Positions 17,115-25,147 of a stretch of DNA of 64,000 nucleotides are shown here, piece by piece. The notes under the pieces were generated by a model. It saw only the letters and a program-made list of their open reading frames with translations. It made no database searches and was not told where the DNA came from. The stretch is from Bosea sp. NBC_00550 (GTDB lineage: Bacteria; Pseudomonadota; Alphaproteobacteria; Rhizobiales; Beijerinckiaceae). The stretch is from assembly GCF_026020075.1 (NCBI RefSeq), contig NZ_CP102772.1, positions 3,260,501 through 3,324,500 on the forward strand, given 5' to 3'. Position 1 is the first letter of the stretch; every line of letters starts with the position of its first letter. The translations under genes and the position numbers were made by a program.

Positions 17115-18197
17115 GTGCTCAAGATTTTTGGTGCGCCAAGCCGTTACGTTCAGGGGCCGGACGCGCTCAGCGGTCTCGGAGCTTTCGCGGCGAGGCTCGG
17201 GCGGCGTGCAGTGGTCGTCTCGGATCCGCTAGTCGGCAAGATGATCGGCGAGAGAGTTCTGCGATTATGCGCCGAGGAGCAGGTCGACGCCCGGATCTCC
17301 CTGGTCGAAGGCGAGGTCACGCATCAGAAGATTGCCGCCGTCGTCGAAAGCGTGCGCGCTCATGCGCCCGATCTCGTCATTGCCGCGGGCGGCGGCAAAA
17401 GCATCGACATCGGCAAGGCCGTGGCCAACGCCCTCAAGACGCGTCTCATCACGGTGCCCACCGTCGCCTCCAACGACTCACCCACGAGCAAGAACTACGT
17501 GATCTACGATGACCGGCATCAGCTCGTCGCGGTGGAGCACCTGCCCTTCGATCCGGACTATGTCGTGGTCGACACATTGCTGCTGTCCAAAGCACCGAAG
17601 CATCTGTTTCTTGCCGGGATCGGGGATGCGATCTCAAAGAAGTTTGAGGCGGAACAGGCGTTCGCGGCAGGCGGCGCGAATATGTTCGGGGAACATTCGA
17701 CTCTCGCAGCACAGCTGCTCGCTGACGGCTGCTACCGCATACTCCGGGCCGACGCCGCGGCCGCGCTGGATTGTGCAGGCTCGGGAAGCCCGACGCCTGC
17801 ATTCGAGCGAGCCGTGGAAGCCACCCTGCTGCTCAGCGGCCTGGGCTTCGAAAGCGGCGGCCTGTCGATCGCTCACGCGCTGACGCGGGGTTGGCCGGCC
17901 GTTCCGGGTGTCGCGGCGGCGATGCATGGGCTGCAGGTCGCCTTCGGGCTCCTGATCCAGTTGACGCTGGAAAAGCGGGATGACGCGATCGTCGCCGAGC
18001 TGGCCGAGTGGTACCGGACGGTCGGCCTGCCGCGCAGCCTGGCTGATCTCGGAGCGGCCGAAGCTTCGCAGGCCTCGCTCCTGGAAGCCGCAGAGCGGAC
18101 CCTGACGGCGCCCCATGTCAGGAATTTCAAGCGGGCCTTGTCCGCGGCAGAGCTGGCGGCCTGCCTGGACACGTTCCGGCATGCGACTCCGATCTGA
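17115..18197 (+). CDS. Iron/zinc-dependent alcohol dehydrogenase, glycerol-dehydrogenase (GldA) type
   Basis: 360 residues, GTG start with GAGGAG 7 bases upstream. N-terminal Rossmann-like part with the nucleotide motif AAGGGKSIDIGKAVAN (about 93-108), then TVPTVASNDSPTSKNYVIY, the GldA-type version of TAPTIASTDAP. Metal ligands fit Asp in GIGDAISKKFEAE and histidines in SIAHALTRG and AMHGLQVAFG. It oxidises or reduces a polyol/ketone, dihydroxyacetone-like in known members. Altered residues in the active-site loop (SNDSPTSK) suggest a different substrate. Convergent with the transketolase genes across a terminator. Confidence 0.85.
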   Translation: MLKIFGAPSRYVQGPDALSGLGAFAARLGRRAVVVSDPLVGKMIGERVLRLCAEEQVDARISLVEGEVTHQKIAAVVESVRAHAPDLVIAAGGGKSIDIGKAVANALKTRLITVPTVASNDSPTSKNYVIYDDRHQLVAVEHLPFDPDYVVVDTLLLSKAPKHLFLAGIGDAISKKFEAEQAFAAGGANMFGEHSTLAAQLLADGCYRILRADAAAALDCAGSGSPTPAFERAVEATLLLSGLGFESGGLSIAHALTRGWPAVPGVAAAMHGLQVAFGLLIQLTLEKRDDAIVAELAEWYRTVGLPRSLADLGAAEASQASLLEAAERTLTAPHVRNFKRALSAAELAACLDTFRHATPI

Positions 18198-18227
18198 GTG
18201 GAGCGCCGCGCCGACAGCCCAAAAACA

Positions 18228-18253
18228 CGAAAGAGCCCGTCAGGGCTCTTTCG
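18228..18253. terminator. Bidirectional terminator between GldA-like and transketolase genes
   Basis: Perfect 11-bp stem CGAAAGAGCCC / GGGCTCTTTCG with loop GTCA, located between two convergent genes. On the minus strand it is followed by TGTTTTTGG, giving a good U-rich tail for the transketolase transcript. Confidence 0.85.
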
Positions 18254-18263
18254 ATGTCATGCT

Positions 18264-19253
18264 TCAGGATTTGATCTTTGCGAGCGTCTCCCGCGCGACG
18301 CTCTCGATACCGCCGGCGTCGAGTTTGTAGTGCGCGTAGAGGTGGGTCGGTGGGGCAATCAGGCTGTACTCGTCATGGATGCCGTGCCGCACCAGCTTGA
18401 TGCCCGCTCCCTCGTCAGCCAGGACCTCGGCCACCGCAGCCCCCAGCCCGCCGAGCACATTGTGCTCTTCGGCCGTCATCAGGATCTTCGACCGGGACGC
18501 GGCTTTCAGAATGGCTGCGCGGTCGAGCGGCTTGATCGTCGCCATATCGATCACGCCGACCGAACGGCCTTCACCGTTCAGCTTCTCGGCTGCTGCAAGC
18601 GCCGAGGAAACCGGCAGGCCGCATGCGATGATCGTGAGTTCCTCGCCAATCCCGTGCTCGATGGCCTTGCCGATCGTGAACGGCGTATCGGAGGAGTAGA
18701 CCTCCGGCTCGCGGCCACGGCCGATCCTGAAATAGATCGGCTCGGGCCAATCGGCGGAAGCCTTGAGCGCTGCCTCGAACTGTGGGCCATCGGCCGGAGA
18801 GATGACCGTCAGATCAGCGATCGAGCGCATCGTCGCGATGTCCTCGGTCGCGTGATGGGACGTGCCATAGAATCCGAGGGAAATGCCGGTGTGATGCCCG
18901 ATCAGCCTCACCGGCTGGCCGCCATAGGCCACATCCATGCGAATCTGCTCGCAGCAGAGCAGTCCGAGGAAGGACGCGAAGGTCGCCACGAACGGCATGT
19001 AGCCGGTCGTCGCCAATCCGGCAGCGGCCGACACCATGTTCTGCTCTGAAATGCCGAACTGGATATAGCGATCCGGATAATGGCTGGCGAACTTGTTGAG
19101 CCCGTTCGAATACTGCAGATCGGCGGATCCCGCGATTACCGGATGCCCGGCGTCAGCGAGGTGAATGAGCGCGTCCGAAAAATGGTTCAGGCCCGGCGTA
19201 ATGGCGTTGAGCGCGCGATACTGCCAGGAATTCGGCGACATGGGCTGCGACAT
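18264..19253 (-). CDS. Transketolase, C-terminal (pyrimidine-binding) subunit
   Basis: 329 residues. The text GISEQNMVSAAAGLATTGYMPFVATFASFL carries the conserved glutamate that activates thiamine diphosphate, and PVRLIGHHTGISLGFYGTSHHATEDIATMR and the C-terminal domain DMATIKPLDRAAILKAA follow. It is the second half of a transketolase encoded as two genes; the first half ends 3 bp upstream. Split transketolases are often dedicated to unusual ketoses, for example in apiose or sulfo-sugar breakdown, and not to the pentose phosphate pathway. No sugar kinase is next to it. Confidence 0.92.
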   Translation of the reverse strand: MSQPMSPNSWQYRALNAITPGLNHFSDALIHLADAGHPVIAGSADLQYSNGLNKFASHYPDRYIQFGISEQNMVSAAAGLATTGYMPFVATFASFLGLLCCEQIRMDVAYGGQPVRLIGHHTGISLGFYGTSHHATEDIATMRSIADLTVISPADGPQFEAALKASADWPEPIYFRIGRGREPEVYSSDTPFTIGKAIEHGIGEELTIIACGLPVSSALAAAEKLNGEGRSVGVIDMATIKPLDRAAILKAASRSKILMTAEEHNVLGGLGAAVAEVLADEGAGIKLVRHGIHDEYSLIAPPTHLYAHYKLDAGGIESVARETLAKIKS

Positions 19254-19256
19254 TGA

Positions 19257-20138
19257 TCAAATCTCCGTGGCGAGGATTTCTTGGCGTACGCGTTCGGCAT
19301 CGGCCGGATCGAGGTAGCCCAGGTGCCAGCCGGGTTCCGTTTCCATGAACGAAACGCCCTTTCCCTTGACCGTCTTCGCAATGATGCAGCAGGGCTGCGT
19401 CCTCCCCGCATCGGCCTTCACCCGCCGCAGAAGCGCGGTCAGTTCATTCAGGTTGTGGCCGTCGACCACGTGGGTCTCCCAGCCGAACGCGCGCCAACGC
19501 TCATCGAGCGGCTCGACGCCGATGACGTCGTCGACCGAACCGTCCAGCTGGAAGCCGTTTCGATCGACGATCGCAACCAGCCGCGACAGCCTGTGGTGGG
19601 AGGCGAACTGAGCGGCTTCCCAGACCTGCCCTTCCTGCATCTCACCGTCGCCGACCATGACGAAGGTCGTGAAATCCCGGTTCTGCAGGCGCCCGCCCCA
19701 CGCTATGCCGGCACCGTTGGAGAGAGCGTGCCCGATGGAGCCCGACGAGAAGTCGACGCCCGGAACCTTGCGCATGTCGGGATGATCGCCGAGCGGATTG
19801 CCAAGACGGGTATAGCCGTCGAGCAACTCCTTCGTGATGAAACCCAGCTCGGCGAAGATCGGGTAGAGGCCGACCGCGGCGTGCCCTTTTCCCATCAGGA
19901 ACCGATCGCGGTCCTCCCATTTCGGCTCGCCCTGGCGGAGGTTCATGACGTCGTAGTAGAGCGCCGCGAAGATCTCCGCGGCGGAGAAGACCGACGAGTA
20001 GTGCCCGACCTTCGCGATTTCGATGAGCCGTACGGTTTCCAGCCGGATGAACCGCGCCTTCTCGCGGAGCAGCGCGAGTTGTTCCGCCGTCAGCGCAAGC
20101 GAATTGCTAAGCTGTCGGTCAAGGGCGTCCGTTTCCAT
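19257..20138 (-). CDS. Transketolase, N-terminal (diphosphate-binding) subunit
   Basis: 293 residues starting METDALDRQLSNSLAL. It binds the diphosphate and Mg2+ of ThDP through VMVGDGEMQEGQVWEAA (about 159-175) and a following IVDRNGFQLDG; GKGHAAVGLYPIFAELG and PLGDHPDMRKVPGVDFSSGSIGH are the usual substrate-side segments. It transfers two-carbon units from a ketose together with the adjacent subunit. A ribosome site GGAG lies 7 bases upstream. Operator B is only 20 bp ahead of the start, so it probably has its own regulated promoter. Confidence 0.92.
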   Translation of the reverse strand: METDALDRQLSNSLALTAEQLALLREKARFIRLETVRLIEIAKVGHYSSVFSAAEIFAALYYDVMNLRQGEPKWEDRDRFLMGKGHAAVGLYPIFAELGFITKELLDGYTRLGNPLGDHPDMRKVPGVDFSSGSIGHALSNGAGIAWGGRLQNRDFTTFVMVGDGEMQEGQVWEAAQFASHHRLSRLVAIVDRNGFQLDGSVDDVIGVEPLDERWRAFGWETHVVDGHNLNELTALLRRVKADAGRTQPCCIIAKTVKGKGVSFMETEPGWHLGYLDPADAERVRQEILATEI

Positions 20139-20157
20139 CTCATCACTCCATTGCTAT

Positions 20158-20169
20158 ATGATATATCAT
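20158..20169. promoter_or_regulatory. Putative GntR operator B (perfect palindrome ATGATATATCAT)
   Basis: A perfect 12-bp palindrome 19 bp before the transketolase start codon. It shares the ATATGATATAT core with the other four sites of the cluster. The stop codon of the truncated livH fragment falls inside it, so the livH break joins at or next to this promoter. Confidence 0.7.
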
Positions 20170-20507
20170 TTTCGCAGACGCCCCGCCGTCAGCAGGAGCG
20201 CACTGAGCGGCTCGACGACCAGCGCCCGCTCGCGTTTGAACAGGGGCGAAATGACATAGGCCTGGATACAATACCCGATGGCGAACAGGATGGGCACTGT
20301 AGCGATGACAGTAAAATACGGATGGAGACCTGTTATACTGACGATCGTATAGGAGATATACATCGCCAGCATCAGTAACGATCCATGCGCGAAATTGATG
20401 ACGCGCAGAACGCCGAAAATCAAACTCAGGCCGAGGGCAATTCCGCCGTACAGGCCTCCGATCAGGAGGCCGTTGACCACGGCAAACCCAAGAATCAGCG
20501 GATCCAT
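20166..20507 (-). pseudogene. livH: Truncated livH permease fragment
   Basis: 113 residues starting MDPLILGFAVVNGLLIGGLYGGIALGLSLIFGVLRVINFAHGSLLMLAMY, a clear LivH N-terminus. The text stops matching after PLSALLLTAG (a full LivH continues for about 170 more residues) and ends four codons later at a stop inside operator B. The rest of livH and the whole of livM, livG and livF are missing. This looks like a deletion that joined livH to the transketolase promoter. A product would lack most membrane helices and the ATPase contact loop. Confidence 0.88.
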
Positions 20508-20628
20508 AAACGCCCCCTGGTCGCGCAACATTCCGTCCGGCGGTTTTCCGACGGGCGAAGCGTTCGCTGGGGTTTCAGTGGCGCCGGCCGCGGCAAAGAG
20601 CCCGGCCGGCAGTCGAAACGATCGAAGG

Positions 20629-21893
20629 CTATCTTTGCGCCCAGGCCGGCAGCGGCCAGACCGGCTTGGTGTCTTTCAGACGGTTTTCCATCGGCCAGAC
20701 AGTTCGCCTTTCGCCGCGGATATTCTGCGAAATGACGCCATGGGCGTGCGTATTCTGGCCCTGCTCGTCGAACGAGATGCGTTGATAGCCGATCGACAAG
20801 GCCGGGCCCGACGTGATGTCGGTGGCGGCGAGAGCGGACCGGATCTTCTCCTTGTCCGCAGACGCCGATCGCTCAAGCACATCCTTGATGACGTAGAGGT
20901 TCGAAAGTCCCTGGGCGCCGTAGGAATTGATCTCGTAACCAAATTCCTTTTTGAAGCGAGCGTTGGCATCCTGGAGCTCCGGGGTCGGATCTGCCTTGAT
21001 CCGGTCGACCTGCCAGTCCTCCTGCACGAACAGATACTCGACGGCCTTGGCCGGGACCCCCTTGTAGAAGCCGGGATCCTCCGAGCCGCCCCCGACCGAA
21101 TGAATACCGTAGGGCACATCGATCTTGTTCTCGAAGAACTGGCGAGAGAACAGGATGTGATCCGGCGTATAGGCGACGACCAGCATCGCATCGGGCTTCG
21201 CTGCGCGGATCTTGAGCAGCTGCGCCGAGAAATCGACCTGGTTGGGCGGATATGATTCGTTCAGCACGACTTGCATGCCGCGCGCGGTCACGAGCTTCTG
21301 GATGGCCGCGACATGCGAGCGACCCCAGTCGGTGCCCTCGTAGAAGAGCCCGATACGGGCCGGGCCCTTGCCGGTTTCCTGCTTCAGCAGATCGATGGCG
21401 TCGATCTGCTCGCGCGCATCGTACTGAGCCTTGTTATTCGGCCGGAATACGTATTTGAAGCCGCGTTCGGTAATCTCGTCCTTCACAGCGCCGGTGACGA
21501 GCCAGGGCGTCTTGTAGCGCTCGGCGACCTCGGAGGCGGGGAAGGTGACGGCGCTGTTGTAGGCGCCGACGATCATGGCAACCTTTTCACGCTGAATCAG
21601 ACGCTCGGTTTCCGCGGCGCCGACATCGGGCTTCGACTGCGAGTCGGCGAATATCAACTTCAGCTTGGCGCGCCGAGCGATTTGATCCCGCCCGCGCCAT
21701 TGATCTGCTCCGCGGCAACGACAGCGCCCAGCCTGGTCTGGTTGCCGATTGTCGCGGAGGCTCCAGACAGCGGCAGGACGAAGCCGATCGAGACCTCGTT
21801 CTCGGCCTGGGCCCGCGCGGCCGTCCCTAGAACGGCCGTCCCGGCGGCCAAGGCCGCGGCTGAAAGCACAATGCGTCGATTGAAACCTGACAT
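20629..21893 (-). pseudogene. Frameshifted Liv-type ABC importer binding protein
   Basis: The N-terminus is read from the ATG at 21891-21893 (MSGFNRRIVLSAAALAAGTAVLG, signal peptide; then VSIGFVLPLSGASATIGNQTRLG) with AGGAGAGGG before it, but that frame stops after GGIKSLGAPS. The family text resumes one frame over as AKLKLIFADSQSKPDVGAAETERLIQREKVAMIVGAYNSAV and runs normally to PLPAWAQR. A single missing G near 21668 (GGCGC where GGCGGC is expected) restores the frame. It could be a real mutation or a base-call error. It belongs to the importer of the GntR-controlled cluster, whose permease is also broken. Confidence 0.85.
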
Positions 21894-21922
21894 AGACCCT
21901 CTCCTCCCACATCTTCTTTTAA

Positions 21923-21940
21923 ATATGATACAGGATATAT
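21923..21940. promoter_or_regulatory. Putative GntR operator C
   Basis: ATATGATACAGGATATAT, 30 bp upstream of the binding-protein start. It is a diverged copy of the ATATGATATAT motif seen at the other promoters of this cluster, with the two half-like elements spaced slightly apart. Confidence 0.5.
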
Positions 21941-22287
21941 CTTCGAACGGAGGTGCTGTCAACGCTGCGCCGCTTCCCAGCCGGTTGGGGCGAGGTGTCA
22001 GTTGGTGCGGGGCCTTAATTCTCGCCGCGCGGCAGCCGAGCCCGGAACACAGCCGGATCTGCAACGGGGCGCTGGCTTTAGAGTGGCGAGATGCGGCGCC
22101 AGGCGACCGCGATGCAGGCTCCGCAAGAACGGCCGGCAGCACGTCGGGCCGCAGCGAAAGGAACCGCCAACCTATAAAGCAAGGCTCGCTAAGCGGCTCG
22201 CAAGGGAGCCGGCGCGACGCCGACGGGCCAAGGGGTCATCTTTGGAAGCCGGGCCATCGTTAGAAACTGGCCGGCTACCCGAGCGCC
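21941..22287. other. Gap between GntR gene and binding-protein gene
   Basis: About 350 bp without a supported gene. It follows the end of the GntR gene on the same strand. The base composition is GC-rich with no family-like frame. I see no clear terminator. Confidence 0.4.
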
Positions 22288-22968
22288 CTATGCGGACAAG
22301 CTTTCCGCCTTGCGCTCGACCCAGTCGATCATCACGCGGCCCCACTTGATGTCCGCCTGAATCGCCTGCCTGGTCTTTTCGGGGTTCCGTTCCCGCAGGC
22401 CGTCCAGCACTTCGAAATGCTTGTGATCGCGGCTACCGAGTTCGCGCGGCGGCATCTCCTCATGAAACCGCCGGAGCAACGGCCCCATCATCACCCACAT
22501 GTTTCCCACGGTCGCCAGAATCAACGGCGCTCGCGCCGCCGAGATCAGCGCGAAATGAAACAGGCGATTCTGAATGGCGGCCTCGCGTGAATCCACGGCC
22601 GCGGCGTTGTGGAAGTCCGCCTGAATCCGCTCGAGCTTGGCCAACTCAAGTTTGGTGATGCGCTCCGCGGCCATGGCCGCCGCTTCGCCCTCCAGATGAA
22701 TCCGGATGCGCTGGATCTCGTCGAGATTTGCCGCAGAAAGCTCGGGGACATGGATCGCGGTCGCTGCCTTCATTTCCAGCACATGGTCGCTGACCAGACG
22801 GAAGATCGCCTCACGTACCGGCGTTATCGAAACACCGAGCTCATCCGCCAATTCCGCAATACGCAGGCGGTCGCCCGGTTGAAAGCGTCCTTCCATCAGG
22901 GCGCCACGGATATTCTCGTAAACGCGCTCCGAAAGGTTCCCTTTTACGACTGGCTTAAGCGTTTTCAT
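22288..22968 (-). CDS. GntR-family (FCD-domain) transcriptional regulator
   Basis: 226 residues starting MKTLKPVVKGNLSERVYENIRGALMEGRFQPGDRLRIAELADELGVSITPVREAIFRLVS, a GntR winged helix-turn-helix. An FCD effector domain follows (EIQRIRIHLEGEAAAMAAERIT, and histidine/aspartate-type metal ligands in FHFALISAAR and the C-terminal helices). The start with GAGGG six bases upstream is preferred; an earlier ATG lies inside operator D. The operator 24-36 bp upstream implies autoregulation. It is the probable regulator of the whole 15.5-25 kb cluster; its effector would be the cluster's substrate. Confidence 0.92.
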   Translation of the reverse strand: MKTLKPVVKGNLSERVYENIRGALMEGRFQPGDRLRIAELADELGVSITPVREAIFRLVSDHVLEMKAATAIHVPELSAANLDEIQRIRIHLEGEAAAMAAERITKLELAKLERIQADFHNAAAVDSREAAIQNRLFHFALISAARAPLILATVGNMWVMMGPLLRRFHEEMPPRELGSRDHKHFEVLDGLRERNPEKTRQAIQADIKWGRVMIDWVERKAESLSA

Positions 22969-22991
22969 GGATGCCCTCGCGACCTCGTCTT

Positions 22992-23004
22992 CATATATCA
23001 TATT
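22992..23004. promoter_or_regulatory. Putative GntR operator D (AATATGATATATG on the minus strand)
   Basis: Located 24 bp before the GntR start and reading toward it. Together with operator E, 64 bp away and upstream of the divergent shikimate-dehydrogenase-like gene, it gives the divergent promoter region two identical cores. Confidence 0.65.
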
Positions 23005-23067
23005 CCGGTCTCGGGTCTAATCGAGGGCCGAGTGCCGGAAAATGCCCCTTGCGGCCTTTTTCAAATG

Positions 23068-23082
23068 AAATATGATATATGG
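23068..23082. promoter_or_regulatory. Putative GntR operator E (AAATATGATATATGG)
   Basis: Located 25 bp before the GTG start of the shikimate-dehydrogenase-like gene. It is nearly identical to operator D over 12 bases. The two probably serve the two divergent transcripts. Confidence 0.65.
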
Positions 23083-23107
23083 TGTTTCATCGCTTGGAGG
23101 AGCGCTC

Positions 23108-23904
23108 GTGACGACACCATCAATCTCCGCAAGACCCGGCTCGTCCCTTTGGTCGGCTACCCGGCCGGCCATATCCGCGCCCCGTCCTTTCTCAATCCGG
23201 CCCTCGCCACGCGGGGCATCGATGCCATCGTCATTCCCTGGCAGGTGGCGCCGGGCAACTTGCCGACGGTGATCGATGCATTTCGGCATTCCGAAAGCAT
23301 GGCCGGGTTCATCGCGACCGTGCCGCACAAGACGGCGCTTCCCCAGTTATGCGACCACCTGACGGATGATGCCGCGGCACTGCGGGCCGTGAATGTCGTG
23401 CGGCGCGGCGAGGATGGCCGGCTCGAAGGCGGAATCCTGGATGGCGAGGGCTTCGTCGCGGGCTTGAAGAGCCAGGGCCACGACCTCACCGATCGTAATG
23501 TCCTTCTCATCGGCGCCGGTGGAGCGGCGTCCGCAATCGCGCTCGCATTGGCGCGGGAGCCGATCGCGTCTCTGACGATTGCCAATCGCAGCCGCGACAA
23601 GGCTCAGGCGCTGGCTGCCCTGGTCGGCGACATGACCGGCAAGAAGGCCTCGGAAGGCCCGGCCGATCCGCGCTCATACGACATCGTCGTCAACGCTACC
23701 GTGCTCGGCATGAAGGATACCGACCCGCTTCCGGTCTCGGATACAGGCTTCCGTCCGGGCCAGCTTGTCGCCGAAGCCATCATGCAACCGCCAAAGACCC
23801 GCCTCCTCTCCGAGGCCGAACAGGCCGGTGCGGAGATCCATCTCGGCGAGCACATGGTCCGCGCTCAGATCGGCCTCCTGATCGATTTTCTGTTCAACCC
23901 GTAG
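23108..23904 (+). CDS. Shikimate/quinate dehydrogenase-like protein, with a frameshift near the start
   Basis: Family text is continuous from KTRLVPLVGYPAGHIRAPSFLNPAL to the end: substrate side TVPHKTALPQLCDHLTDDA, NAD(P) motif LLIGAGGAASAIALALA, then VNATVLGMKDTDPLP and GEHMVRAQIGLLIDFLF. This is AroE-like at normal length. The only good start is GTG 23108-23110 with GGAGGAG five bases upstream, which reads VTTPSIS and then leaves the frame. One missing G near 23129 (TCCGCAAG for TCCGGCAAG) would give SGKTRLV. Without repair, translation would need the poorly placed ATG at 23065. Likely oxidises a cyclitol or polyol in this cluster and not shikimate itself. Confidence 0.75.
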
Positions 23905-23955
23905 GCCGCGCGATCCTGGCCTCGGCGCAAGACATTCACCGCATCGGAGACGTAG

Positions 23956-24672
23956 ATGCCTGACCAAAAGAAATCTGGAGCCGGGACGGCCATCGTCACC
24001 GGCGGCGGCACCGGCATCGGACGGGCCTGTGCCGAATTACTCGCCGAGAGAGGCTTGCGCATCATCGCGATCGGGCTGGATCGCGACGAGAATCTGCCTC
24101 CGGCGATCGAGTTCCGCAAGCTCGACGTCACCGACGAGACCGCGCTCGCCGAGCTCGCGGAAGCCTGCCCGGATGCGTCCGTTCTCGTGAACGCAGCTGG
24201 AATCATTCTGCACGAGAACCGCGAGTTCACGCCTGAGGGGTTCCGCAAGGTGTTGGACGTGAATGTCACGGCAGGGCACATCGCCACCATGTCATTGCGT
24301 CCGCATCTGGCGCGAAATCGCGGATCCGTCGTCAACATCGCGTCGATGTGGAGCTATTTCGGTTCCCCCCGCAATCCTGCTTACGCGACGTCCAAGGGCG
24401 CGGTTGTCCAGTTGACCCGCTCTCACGCCGTCGCGTTCGCACCGGAAGGCATTCGCGTGAATGCCGTAGCTCCCGGTTGGATCGAAACGCGCCTCTCGGC
24501 CGGGGCTCTGCAGAACCCAGAACGCGCGCCCGCGCTGCTCGCCCGCATTCCGCTCGGACGGTGGGGCAGCCCTCGCGACGTGGCCGAGGTCGTCGGGTTC
24601 CTGACGTCGCCCGCCGCAAGCTACGTCACCGGCGCCATCATTCCCGTCGACGGCGGCTTTGGAATTGCGTGA
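23956..24672 (+). CDS. Short-chain dehydrogenase/reductase (SDR)
   Basis: 238 residues. Cofactor motif TGGGTGIGRA (about 15-24), NNAG-type segment LVNAAGII, catalytic serine in NIASMWSYF and the YxxxK motif in YATSKGAVVQLTRSHA, then the C-terminal PGWIETRL and GAIIPVDGGFG. A classical NAD(P)-dependent oxidoreductase for an alcohol/ketone. The start has GGAG six bases upstream. It follows the shikimate-dehydrogenase-like gene by about 50 bp and is probably in its operon. Confidence 0.92.
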   Translation: MPDQKKSGAGTAIVTGGGTGIGRACAELLAERGLRIIAIGLDRDENLPPAIEFRKLDVTDETALAELAEACPDASVLVNAAGIILHENREFTPEGFRKVLDVNVTAGHIATMSLRPHLARNRGSVVNIASMWSYFGSPRNPAYATSKGAVVQLTRSHAVAFAPEGIRVNAVAPGWIETRLSAGALQNPERAPALLARIPLGRWGSPRDVAEVVGFLTSPAASYVTGAIIPVDGGFGIA

Positions 24673-24752
24673 AGCCGCTTCGGTTGGCGGCCATTCAGCG
24701 CCCGCCAACCACCGGCCTCTCCCCGTCCCGCTCGCAACAACCGGTGTACGCA

Positions 24753-25067
24753 ATGATCTATGAAGAGCGCGATTATCGCATCAAGTTCGGCAAGCTGTCC
24801 GAGTTCCTCCAACTCTATGGAGACCACGGGCTTCCGATACAGAAGGAGCACTTGGGCAACCTCGTCGCTTATTTCACCAGCGAGATCGGCGAACTCAATC
24901 ATATCGTCGCGATCTGGAGCTATGAGAGCTTCGAAGATCGCGCCGCCCGCCGCAAAAACATGCTGGCGGACCAGCGGTGGCACGAATACCTGAAATGCGT
25001 CGATGGCTTCATCGATGTTCAGGCCACTCGCATCCTCTCGCCCGTCTCGTTCTCGCCTTTGCAGTAG
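24753..25067 (+). CDS. NIPSNAP-family protein
   Basis: 104 residues: MIYEERDYRIKFGKLSEFLQLYGDHGLPIQKEHLGNLVAYFTSEIGELNHIVAIWSYESFEDRAARRKNML. The pattern (tensed N-terminal strand, a helix with HxxGxLVAYF, then LNHIVxIWxYxSxEDR) is the NIPSNAP dimeric alpha-beta barrel. These small proteins occur in many degradation operons and may be isomerases or decarboxylases, but their roles are mostly unproven. Last gene of the SDR-side operon. The start is the first ATG that gives the family N-terminus; no strong ribosome site is visible. Confidence 0.8.
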   Translation: MIYEERDYRIKFGKLSEFLQLYGDHGLPIQKEHLGNLVAYFTSEIGELNHIVAIWSYESFEDRAARRKNMLADQRWHEYLKCVDGFIDVQATRILSPVSFSPLQ

Positions 25068-25147
25068 CGCTCAAGCTTTCCATCGCTTGAAAAAGAAGGG
25101 CTTTCTCAGGTTGGACGTCGCGCGCGCGCATGGTTCGGGCGCGCGGC

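Noticed and set aside
15501..25067. Assignment of the cluster to the sulfoquinovose transketolase pathway or to apiose breakdown
   Set aside because: A split transketolase and a GabD-like aldehyde dehydrogenase occur in the former, and a split transketolase in the latter. No isomerase, epimerase, sulfo-specific or apiose-specific gene, or kinase is present.
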